Shown piece by piece: positions 41,871 to 51,742 of a stretch of 64,000 nt of DNA. Location of the stretch: NCBI GenBank assembly GCA_009823505.1, contig VZQC01003052.1:2611087-2675086 (forward strand), given 5' to 3'. Within the stretch, counting starts at the first letter, position 1, and each line of letters opens with the position of its first letter. The position numbers were made by a program, and so were the translations under genes. The DNA is from Rhizomys pruinosus. Lineage: Eukaryota > Chordata > Mammalia > Rodentia > Spalacidae. The notes below the pieces were generated by a model. It saw only the letters and a list, made by a program, of their open reading frames with translations. It was not told the origin of the DNA and made no database searches.

Positions 41871-44860
41871 ACTTCGTTTGTTTTAGTAGTTTACATATTC
41901 TGGAAGTCAATGCTCTGTCAGATGTATCAGTGGTGAAGGTTTACTCCCACTCTGTGGGTTTTCTCTTCACTTCCCTGATGGTTTCTTTTGCTGTACAGAA
42001 GCTTTTGAGCTTAATGAGGTCCCACTTCTCAATTGTCTACCTTATTTCCTGCACAGCTGATGTCTGATTTAGAAAGTCTTTTCCTATGCCTATGTCTTGT
42101 AGGTTGCTGCCAACCTCTTCTTCTATCATCATCACGTTGAGGTCTTTGATCCATTTGGAGTTTATTTTTGTACAGGGAAAGAGGTAGGGGTTTCGTTTTA
42201 TTCTGCTACAAGTGGTGATCCAGTTTTGCCAACACCATTTGCTAAAGATGTTGTCTTTCCTCCATTGAGTCTTCTTGGTCCTTTTGTCAAGTATGAGGTG
42301 GCTGAGATTATGTGTACTCAAGTTTGGACCCTCAGTTTTGTTCCATTGATCAACAGGTCTGTTTTGGTGCCAGTACCAGGCTGTTTTTATGGCTATAGCC
42401 TTGTAGTATAGTTTGAAGTCTGTTCTAGAGATCTCCCTGTATTGCTCTTTTAGCTCAGGGTTGCTTTGGCTATTCAGGGTCTTTTGTTTTTCCATATGAA
42501 TTTAAGGATTTTTTTCCAAATCTGTGAAGAAACTCATGGGATTTTAATTGGGATTGCATTCAATCTGTATATTAACTTGGGTAGAATGGACATTTTTTCT
42601 ATATTAATTTTTCCAATCCATGAGCACGGGAGGTCTTTCCATCTTCTGATGGCTTCTTCAGTCTCCTTCTTCAGGAGTTTAATTTTTTTTTGTAGGGGTC
42701 TTTGGTGTCTTTGATTAGGTTTTTTTCCCAGGTACTTTATTGTTTTTGATGCTATTGTGAATGGGAAGATCTCTTTATATTCCTTCTTCAGTTGCTTGTT
42801 GTTGGTGTAAAAAAGGCTATTGATTTTGTAAGTTAGTTTTGTATCCTGACACTTTACTGAATGTCTTGATCATTTCTAGGAGTTTCCTGGTAGAGTTTTT
42901 TAGCATCCCTTAGGTAAGCTATCATGTCATCTGCAAAAAGGGATAGCTTGACTTCCTCTTTTCCAATTAGTACTCCTTTAATTTCTCTTTCTTATCATAT
43001 TGCCCTAACAAGCATTTCAAGCACTATATTGAAGAGTGATGATAATGCACAGCCTTGCCGTGTTCCTGCCTTTAATTGGTATGATTCTAACTTTTCTCCA
43101 TTTAAGATGATGTTGGCTGTGTGTTTCTGGTATATGGATTTCATTATGTTGAGGAATGATCCCTCCAGTCCAGTTCCCTCTATGACTTTAAGCATGAAGG
43201 GATGCTGGATTTTGTTGAAGGCCTTTTCTGCATTGGTTGAGATGATTGTGTGTTTTTTTAGTCCATTTATGTGTTTTATGATATTTATTGATTTACATAT
43301 GTTGAACCATCCCTGTGTCTCTGGTATGAATCCAACTTGGTCATGATGGATTATCTTTTTGATATGAATCTGTCTTCAGTTTGCAAGTATTTTGTTGAGA
43401 ATTTTTGCGTCTGTCTTCTTTAATGAGATGGGTCTATAGTTTTCTTTTTTGGTTGTATCTTTGCCTGGTTTTGGTATTAGAGTGATGCTGGCTTCATAGA
43501 AGGAATTTGGGAGATTTCCCTCTGTTTGTATTGTTGTGAACAGTTTGAAAATTAATGGCTGTAAGTTTTCTTTGAATGTTTTATAGAATTCTGCTGTGTA
43601 CCCATCTGGACCTTGGAGGGTTTTTATTACATCTTCAATTTCCTTGAATATTGTGGGTCTGTTTAAACTGTCAATCTCTTCTTGGTTAAGCTTTGTTGCT
43701 TCCCAGGATTTCAAATTTTCATCCATTTCCCTTAAGTTTTCAAGTTTAGTAGAGTATAGGTTTTTGAAGTGTTCCTGTATGATTGTCTGGATTTTTTCAT
43801 TGTCTGTTGTGATGTTTCCCCTTTCATCATGAATGCTATTTATTTGGAGTTGTTCTTTCTTTTGCTTAACTGGGCTAGAGGTCTATCTATCTTGTTTATC
43901 CTTTCAAAAACCAACTTTTGGATTCATTGATTCTTTGTATTGTTTTATTTGTTTCTATTTCATTGACTTCTGCTCTGATTATTATTATTTCTTCCTGTCT
44001 GTTGCATTTAGGGTTCATTTGTTGTTGTCTCTCAAGTGCTTCTAGCTGCACTGTTATATCATTCATTTGCACTCTTTCTGTTTTTTTTTTTTTTTTAATG
44101 TAGGCACCCAGGGCTATAAATTTCCCTTGTAGGACTGCTTGTGTTGTATTGTCATTTTCGTTTTGTTCCATGAATGTTTTTATTTCTTTCTTAATTTCTT
44201 CCTTGAACTATTCATTATTCAGGAGTGGGTTGTTTAGTCTCCATGTGTTTTTGTAGGTGGCAGGGCTTATCCTGATGTTGCTATTGAGCTTTATTGCACT
44301 GTGGTCTGATAGAATGCATGAAATTATTTCAATCCTTTTGTATTTGTTGATGTTTATTTTGTGTCCCAGTATGTAGTTGATTTTGGAGAGGGTTCTGTGT
44401 GGTGCTGAGTACAAAGTATATTCTCTGGTGTTTGGGTGGAATATTTGGTAGATGAGGTCCATTCGCTATATTGTATGGTTCAGTTCAGGTGTCTCTCTGT
44501 TTGTTCTTTGTCCAGTTGACCTATTCAAAGTGCTCAGTGGAGTATTGAAGTCCCCCACCCTCAGTGTGTTGGGATTAATCTGTGCCTTAAAGTCTTGCAG
44601 GATTATGTTTATAAAATTGGGTGCACCAGAGTTTGATGCATATATATTTATGGTTGTGAAATCTTCATGGTTAATTGTTCTCTTCTGATTAGTTTTACTT
44701 TGAGGTCTATTTTGTCTGATATTATAATGGCAACTCCTGCTTGCTTTTTCGTTCCATTTGTTTGGAATATTTTTTTCCATCCTTTCACTTTAAGTTGGTG
44801 CCTATTCTTTAGGGTGAGATATGTTTCCTGTAGACAGCATATAGATGGATTCTGTTTTCT

Positions 44861-44864
44861 TTTT

Positions 44865-44899
<35 letters not shown>

Positions 44900-45060
44900 C
44901 AATTTTTTTTTTTTTTTGGTCTTTTTGAGACAGGGTCTCCCTGTAGCCCCAGCTGTCCTGGAACTAACTCTGTAGACCAGGTTGGCCTTGAACTCACAAA
45001 GATCCACCTGTTTCTGCCTCCCAAGTGCTAGGATTAAAGGCGTGTGCCACCATGCCCAGT
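44861..45060 (-). mobile_element. B1 SINE, antisense, long poly(T)
   Basis: GGATTCTGTTTTCT at 44847-44860 is duplicated at 45061-45074. The intervening B1 has a ~50-nt T-rich stretch (A tail). Confidence 0.96.
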
Positions 45061-45129
45061 GGATTCTGTTTTCTAATCCATTCTTCCAGTCCATGTCTTT
45101 TGATTGGGGAATTTAGCCCATTAATATTT

Positions 45130-45183
45130 TTTTTTGTGGTTCTTAGCCTCAGCCTTTAATGGCTGCACTATCCCTCCAGCCCA
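45130..45183. mobile_element. 54-bp insert with perfect 15-bp target-site duplication
   Basis: AGCCCATTAATATTT at 45115-45129 recurs at 45184-45198. The insert starts with a T-run and ends ATCCCTCCAGCCCA, compatible with the two ends of an antisense B2 with its middle missing. Confidence 0.8.
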
Positions 45184-45246
45184 AGCCCATTAATATTTAA
45201 GGTTATTATTGAGAGATGTGTATTGCTTCTTTTCATCCTATTTTCT

Positions 45247-45826
45247 TGTTGTTCAGTGTCTTCGAGTCACACATGATCGCATTCCACACCCTGTTTTTCC
45301 CTTCTTCGCTCAGCCCCAGGACTTGTCTCCTGCCTGCAGGCCGACAGTCTCTAGGTTTAGCTCTGGCAAGAAGGGGGGAAAGAAAACCACAGGAGATCAC
45401 CCATGGAAATGAGCTGACTCACACACAGAGAGCCAGGAAGATAGTAACTCTGTTTATTTTCTGTCAGTGAGGTCTATATATTGAAGGCTACTGTGCTCTG
45501 GGCAAGGAAGTGGGGGGCAGGCAGAAGGGAGGGGTGAGCCACCTTGGCTCTAATTGGGGTGAGGGATGCTGCAGAGCTCCTGTTTGTGCAACAGGTAACT
45601 AGAGGTTCGATATTTTGCTCAGTGCCTCAAGGGAAGGGACCATCTGGTTCTGGAACTTTGCAGAGATAGGGCGAAGCAAGAATCATTGTAATATCCCGAA
45701 CCTTCCTGCTACAGATAATTCACAGAGCTAACTGAAAGCCCACAGAGATATCAGATAACTGGAGATCTTCCAGGACAGGTCTTACAAGTTCTTGCTTCAA
45801 GCCACACAGAAAATTTCACTCCCACA
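45247..45826 (-). mobile_element. Solo LTR, 580 bp, with 6-bp target-site duplication
   Basis: The block runs TGTTGTTCAG...CACTCCCACA (TG...CA ends) and is flanked by TTTTCT at 45241-45246 and 45827-45832. The surrounding L1 ORF2/ORF1 junction is otherwise continuous. On the minus strand it contains AATATATA followed by AATAAA about 30 nt later, the usual LTR order of TATA then poly(A) signal. A 6-bp duplication suits an ERVK/ERV2-type element; the family is not identified. Confidence 0.82.
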
Positions 45827-45832
45827 TTTTCT

Positions 45833-47652
45833 ATTTGCATTCTTGGTCTAGGTTTGTATTTTCATAGTTATACTTTATTAGTTTCTCTCTTTCACTGTTT
45901 GGGGATAGTTGATCCTTTCTTCTGTCCTTTGAATTGCTTCATGTATTTTCTGAAAGGTTGGTTTCCTGGACATGTATTCTTTTATCTTGTTTATGTCATG
46001 GAAAATTTTTCTTTCTCCTACAACTGTGAGTGACATTTTTGCTGGGTATAGTAATCTGGGTTGGCATCAATAGTAGTTTAATACTGGGGATACTTTGGTC
46101 CATGTTCTTCTGGCTTTCATAGTTTGCATTGAAAAGTCCACTGTAATTCTGATGGGTTTCCCCTTATATGTAATTTGTTGTTTTTCTCTCATTGCTTTTG
46201 GTATTTTGTCTTTGTTTTGGGCATCTAGACTTTTTATGATATGGAATGGGGAGTTTCTTTTCTGATCTTATTTGGTGTTCTATATGCTTCTTGTATTTGT
46301 ATGGGTTTGTCTTTTCTCAGTTTGGGGAAATTTTCTTCTATTATTCTGTTGAAGATTTGATCAATACTTTTGTCTTGGGATTCTTCTTCCTCTATCCTTA
46401 TGATGCAGAGGTTTGGTCTTTTCCACATTTCCTGATTGTTCCACTCTTGCATTTTTTTTAATTTTTCATATTCTTTTCTTTTGCATTCTAGTTCTTCCAC
46501 TTTATCTTCCAGTGTTGATATTCTATTTTCTGCTTCCTCCAATCTGATCTTGAGGCTTTCTCCCATTCTTTCCTGCTGATTGGTTGAATGTTCAATTTCC
46601 TTTTTCATTTCATCCTGTGATTTCTTTAGTATTTCCATTTCCTTTTGGAGCTTGTCATTCTTTTCTTGTAGCTCCTTTCTTCTCTGGTCTGTTTCCTTTT
46701 TCATTTCAGCCTGGTATCTCTTCAGTGTTTCCACTTCCTTCCAGAGTCTATCATTCTCTCCCTCAAATTCCTTCCTAAGTGTGTCATTCTTTCCCTCTAG
46801 TTTCTTCCCGAGTTTGTCATTCTCTCCCTTTAGTTCTTTTATTTGTTCTTTATATTTCCTTGATTTCTTTGAGTATGTCTAAGATTGTTCTTCTAACATC
46901 TATGTCTTAGGTTGTTTCCAGGGAAATTTCATTGTATTCCTGTGCAGCTGCTGTCTGATTTAGAAAGTCTTCTTTTTCAGGACTGGTAGAGTTTGGTTTG
47001 GATTTATTCTGTGGTTTTCCTATTTTGTTTTTGATTGTGTTTTTGGCATGTGGATTTATTTTACTGTTTGTATTCTGATGTGAATCTCAACTTTTCCTTC
47101 GTTGCTTTAGAGACTTGCTTTGCTTGTTTCCTTCAGGTACTTTCCTTGACTTCTCCTTGTTTATGGAGGGCTGGCTTGTCTGAGTTTCAGGTTTTAATTT
47201 TGGTTACATAAGGTCTAGCTAACTCTTCCCTTTCTGTTCTGAATGTTTTCCAGAGATTGGAGAGGTAATAACCAGGTTGGTTCACCACTGAGCACTATGA
47301 GCACTCTGTTTCCCTCTGGCTGGTTCCTCTTGTTTGGCTGTGAAACCTAGTGTGCTGGGACTGGAGTTGTGGAAGTTTCCTGCCTCTTCTACTTCCTTGC
47401 ACCTTGGACTGACTACCTCTATTCCCACTGGGACACTCTCACTGCACCTCAGGATAAGGGGGAGGGGTCCCTCCCCTCCTTGTCCCTTCTGCTATGCTGG
47501 CTGGGAGATTCCTCCCATGCCAATCACACAGACACAGGCAGGGTGCACTTTTGCCTTGGTGGTTGGACCCAGGCTGCTGAGGGCTGCTGCTCACCTCTCC
47601 CATGTGCCGGTCTCCCCTCCTTGTCCCTTCTGCTGTGCCCCAAACTCCTTTT
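45833..47652 (-). mobile_element. LINE-1 antisense: ORF1 and 5'UTR
   Basis: Continuation of the antisense L1 across the solo LTR. ORF1 coding on the minus strand from 46734 to 46234 (coiled coil, then IIRIEEEESQDKSIDQIFNR and RKDKPIQIQEAYRTPN); the C-terminal domain lies at 46230-45880 in broken frames. 46900-47650 is 5'UTR, more GC-rich, with CTCCTTGTCCCTTCTGCT repeated at about 47478 and 47617. Confidence 0.85.
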
Positions 47653-47663
47653 AAAATATTTTT

Positions 47664-48178
47664 ATGGGCTGGAGAGATGGCCTAGTGGTTAAGAGCACCA
47701 ACTGCTCTTGCAGAAGAACCGGGTTCGATCCCCAGCACCCACATGGTGGCTGAGAACCATCTTTAACTCCAGTTCCAGGGGAATTCCAACACCCTCTTCT
47801 GACCTCCGCAGCATTACACAACATGGGTGCACAAACCTATATGCAGACAGTACATTCATACACATAGAAAAATAAATAGGGCTGGAGAGATAGCCTAGCA
47901 GTTAAGAGCACCAACCGCTCTTGCAGAGGACCCAGGTTCGATCCCCAGCACCCACATGGCGGCTGAGAACCGTCTGAGACTCCGGTTCCAGGAGAACTCC
48001 AGTTCCAGGGGAATCCGAGACCCTCTTCTAACCTCCGCGGCATTGCATGACACGGGTGCACGAACTTGCATGCAGACAGTACATTGATATACATACAGAG
48101 ATAAATAAATACCAGGCGTGGTGGCGCACGCCTTTAAAAAAAAAAAGAAAAATAAATAAAATTAATAAATAAACAAAT
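47664..48178 (+). mobile_element. Composite SINE: B2 + B2 + B1 head, one shared target-site duplication
   Basis: B2 at 47666-47877, a second B2 directly abutting from 47878 to about 48110, then the first ~25 bp of a B1 (ACCAGGCGTGGTGGCGCACG) and an A-rich tail. AAAATATTTTT at 47653-47663 and 48179-48189 encloses the whole array; I see no duplication between the units. Confidence 0.85.
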
Positions 48179-48659
48179 AAAATATTTTTCTTTATTCTTT
48201 GAAATTTGTGTGTACATTTGTAAATGTATTTTGAGCATATCCATCCATTTTTGCCTCCCTCCAACTCTCCCCAGTGACTTCCACCCTGTCTCTCTCTTCA
48301 ACTTTATGTCCTCCATTTTTTAATCAAACTTCCTTAAAATTATATATAATATATATTATATATGTAGTATATATACTGGGATTTTAACTTTTTTATTTAT
48401 GTGTATGTGTATGTGTGTACATATGCACATATATGAGGATAGCCCATAAGCCTGAAAATGGTGTTAGATCTCCTACAGCTGGAGTTACTGCCAGTTATTA
48501 GCTCAAGTTGAATCCTCTCGAAGAGTAGCATGGCAGGCAGTTTTAACCATCTCTCTAGCCCCTTTAGTTAGTCTCCCAGTGTTAGTTATCCTTCCCCTTA
48601 CACTCTCCATTTGAACCTTCACCCCCGCATTGTTCCTTCTCCCCCTTAGAGTCACCTAT
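48179..48659. other. Old repeat remnants
   Basis: 48182-48300 resembles the start of the rodent L1 3'-region repeat seen at 25370. 48335-48380 is TA-rich. 48385-48560 is a decayed antisense SINE (ends CCATCTCTCTAGCCCC). No gene seen. Confidence 0.5.
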
Positions 48660-48664
48660 GCTAT

Positions 48665-48850
48665 TGTATTAGTCACTTTTCCTGTGGCTATGATAAAACC
48701 ACCATGACCAAAGGAACTTATAAAAAGAAGAGTTTGTTTGAGCTTACGATTGACGTTTCCAGGGAATTACGAGTCTATTGTGGTGGGGAGGCATGGTGGC
48801 CAGTGCTGGAGCAGAAAACCAAGGTTCACATCTCCAGTGAGCACAGGAAG

Positions 48851-48932
<82 letters not shown>

Positions 48933-49098
48933 CTGAAGACTGGCAAGGCTTTTTAAACTCACTAAACCTGCCTCCAATGACATACTTCCTCCAGCATGGC
49001 CACACCTTCTAAGACCTCCCAAAACAATGCCACAAACTGAGGACAAAATGTCTGAACACTTAAAGCCTATGGGGGGCACTCTCATTCAAACCACCACA
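48665..49098 (-). repeat. 3' LTR of the MaLR element
   Basis: Contains a (GA)n tract at about 48853-48932. Its poly(A)-signal site reads AACAAA instead of AATAAA. Confidence 0.85.
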
Positions 49099-50118
49099 TT
49101 CCACTCCCTGGCCCCCATAGGCTCATGACCATATAAAATGCAAAATGCATTTAGTCCAACCTTAAAAGTCCCCATAGTCTTTATCAGTCTCAATTCAATT
49201 CAAAAGTCCAAAGTCTCTTCTGAGCCCCAGGCCAATCTCTTAACTGTAAGCTCCTGTAAAATCAAAAGACAAATTACATACTGCCAACGTATACATTCCC
49301 ACTCCAAAAGGGAGGAGAGGCATAGTGAAGAAATACTGGTCCAAAACAAGACTGAAAACCAGCAGGGCAAAGACCAAGTCCAGTAGCTCCATGTGCAACT
49401 TCTGGGACTTTACTTCCAAAGAGCTGAGATGGCTCAGCTCTTCCAACATTGCGTGCAACATACATCTCTTCCTTAGGCTGGTACCACTCCCTGTATGCAG
49501 CTCTCCTTGGCAAATATCTCACAGCTCTGGCATGTCAAATGTCTTCTTGGGGTCTCTGCTGCCAACCAGGCTTCACATTCACAACTTCACACAATGGCCT
49601 ATCAGGGCCTTCTTTATTCAGTGACACCCCTGCTGCACTCTGCCTGGCCTCTGTGGCTCTCTGAAACAGCAGAGGAAGAACTGATGACCCCTTCACTCTT
49701 GCATCCTTCATGCACCATGTGAATGAAACTGCTGAGTTTGGCTGCAAGTTCAGGATGGACTCTGTGCTACTTCAACCACATTCAAAACTTTTCTCTTCCC
49801 TTTCAGTATTTTCTTTTCAAAAGCTGGAGGCTTAGCTGGATGTGGTCTTGCCCTGAAGGTACTGTTTCTGTTGTTTATTCCTTAATCACTTTAATCTCAC
49901 TTTTTCCATTGTTTATTTGTAAATATCTAGGCCTCTCCTTAATCACTTTAATTTCCTTATCAAACGGAGCCTCTCCTTCAGGACATGCCTTGGCTCCACC
50001 ACTAATCTTCCTAGTGCACATTTCATATCCAAACTGTACATTTTGCATTTCCTTCTGTCGCATCTGCTCTTTTTCACTGTAGATCTGCATAATATTCACC
50101 ATTTCTACATTAGGCAGT

Positions 50119-50361
50119 CTTTTTTTTTATTTTATTTATTTCTTTATGTGTATGAATGCACTGTCTGCATGCAAGTCTGTGCACCTGTGTCATGCAATGC
50201 CGTGGAGGTCAGAAGAGGGTGTTGGATTCCCCTGGAACTGGAGTTCTCCTGGAATTGGAGTTATAGACGGTTCTCAGCCACCATGTGGGTGCTGGGGATC
50301 AAACCCAGGTCCTCTGCAAGAGCAGTCGGTGCTCTTAACCACTGGGCCATCCCTCCAGCTC
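50119..50361 (-). mobile_element. B2 SINE nested in the MaLR internal region
   Basis: T-rich tail, ATGCACTGTCTGCATGCAAG, then GGCCATCCCTCCAGCTCC. Same orientation as the provirus. Confidence 0.92.
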
Positions 50362-50649
50362 CCATTGCTTTTCAACTTAGCCTCAGGGAAGCATTTAGGC
50401 TGTGGCGATACTCTAGCTAGACTCTTTGACAAAATATCCCAGTTGCTGCTTAAGTCTTTATTTTCCTCTGGAACTACATTTTTTTCAGCATTACTTTCTT
50501 CTAGGCTTCTACTAGAATGGCCCATTAAGCTCTGCTTACAGTAGTCAATAGCTTTTCTAGCCCAAAGTTCCAAAGTCTTCCACGTTTCTCCAAACACCCA
50601 CATGGTCAGGTTCTTTACAGCCAACAGCCCACTCTCTGGTACCAAATAC

Positions 50650-50838
50650 TGTATTAGTCACTTTTCCTCTTGTTGTGATAAAACCACCATGACCAAGGGA
50701 ACTTATAAAATGAAGAGTTTATTTGAGCTTATGATTGATGGTTCCAGGGATTTAAGAGCCCATTGTGATGGGGGGGAGGGCATGGTGGCCAGGGCTGGAG
50801 CAAAAAGCTGAGATTCACATCTCCAATGAGCACAGGAA

Positions 50839-50889
<51 letters not shown>

Positions 50890-51055
50890 CTGGAGACTGG
50901 CAAGGCTTTTTAAACTCACTAAGCCCACCCCCAGTGACATACTTCCTCCAGCACGGCCATACCTTCTAAGATCTCCCCAAACAGTGCCACCAACTGGGAA
51001 CAAAATATCTGAACACTTGAACCCTTTGGGGGACACTCTCATTCAAATCACCACA
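50650..51055 (-). repeat. 5' LTR of the MaLR element
   Basis: Contains a (GA)n tract at about 50840-50888 and retains AATAAA at 50718-50723 on the minus strand. Confidence 0.85.
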
Positions 51056-51060
51056 GCTAT

Positions 51061-51381
51061 TATCTCCCATCCCTTAAGACTTTCTCCTCCCCCTTCTAAT
51101 GATCCTTTTCTAGTAGTCTGCATCCAAGATAAATTCAAAAAACTTAAAGATTCAAAGCTAGGACCCACATGTGAGAGAGAACATGTGGTGATTTCTTGAG
51201 TCTGGGTTATCACAGGCCTATTTTTTTTTAATTCGGAGCTTATAAATAAGTTCAGTATTTGGGTTTTGCTCAAGACAGAAGCATGGAACTGAAGGTGGAA
51301 GAGGAAAGTCCAGGCCTGCTTTCCCTTCCCACCAGTAAACTTGCATATAAATAGTTCTTTGCAAGTGGCTCACAAAAGGTG
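51061..51381. other. Intergenic sequence, nothing recognised
   Basis: No repeat family or ORF of note. Confidence 0.35.
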
Positions 51382-51397
51382 GAAATTCAAATATTTA

Positions 51398-51549
51398 GGC
51401 TGGGCATGGTGGTCCACACCTTTAATCCCACCACTGGGGAGGCCAGAGGCAGGTGGATCTCTGTGAGTTCAAGGCCAGCCTGGTCTATGTAGCATGTTCC
51501 AGGTTAGCTGGGGCTACAGGGGGACCCAGTCTCAAAAAGACCTCCCCCC
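51398..51549 (+). mobile_element. B1 SINE with 16-bp target-site duplication
   Basis: GAAATTCAAATATTTA at 51382-51397 is repeated at 51550-51565. Confidence 0.96.
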
Positions 51550-51565
51550 GAAATTCAAATATTTA

Positions 51566-51742
51566 AAAATAATTTTATTTCTTATTGTTTGTATGAAAGG
51601 ATGATATTGTGTTCATAATGTACATTAGGATACATTTGTGGAGTTCCTTCTTTCCTTTCAGCTTTATGTGGGTTCCAGGAATTGAACTCAGTTGCTAGAG
51701 TTATACGAGTACCTTTACATGCTGAGCCATCTCATTGGGCCC
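51566..51742 (-). mobile_element. Decayed tRNA-type SINE, antisense
   Basis: Ends GCTGAGCCATCTCATTGGGC, like a diverged B2; the body is poorly conserved. Confidence 0.5.

Larger units (their letters stand above)
41333..45240 (-). mobile_element. LINE-1 antisense: ORF2 (pseudogene)
   Basis: Minus-strand reading gives ORF2 pieces in several frames. Examples are the reverse-transcriptase passage at 43195-42995 ([15 protein letters not shown], a form of the RT region after the palm), [20 protein letters not shown] at 43640-43540 and endonuclease passages at 44780-44210. Frame changes and stops throughout. Interrupted by B2/B1 at 41400-41870, B1 at 44861-45060 and a 54-bp insert at 45130-45183. 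Confidence 0.88.
48665..51055 (-). mobile_element. MT-like ERVL-MaLR element, two LTRs, antisense
   Basis: Two related LTRs (48665-49098 and 50650-51055), each TG...CA, enclose a 1.55-kb internal region with no coding capacity, as usual for non-autonomous MaLR elements. GCTAT flanks it on both sides (48660-48664, 51056-51060), a 5-bp target-site duplication typical of ERVL/MaLR. On the minus strand the first LTR is followed by TGGTACCAGAGAGTGGGCT, a primer-binding site resembling the 3' end of tRNA-Leu. A purine-rich run GGGGGCCAGGGAGTGGAA precedes the other LTR. The internal text follows the MaLR internal pattern I know from THE1/MST (CTCCTGTAAAATCAAAAG). The LTRs are visibly diverged, so the insertion is old. 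Confidence 0.88.
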
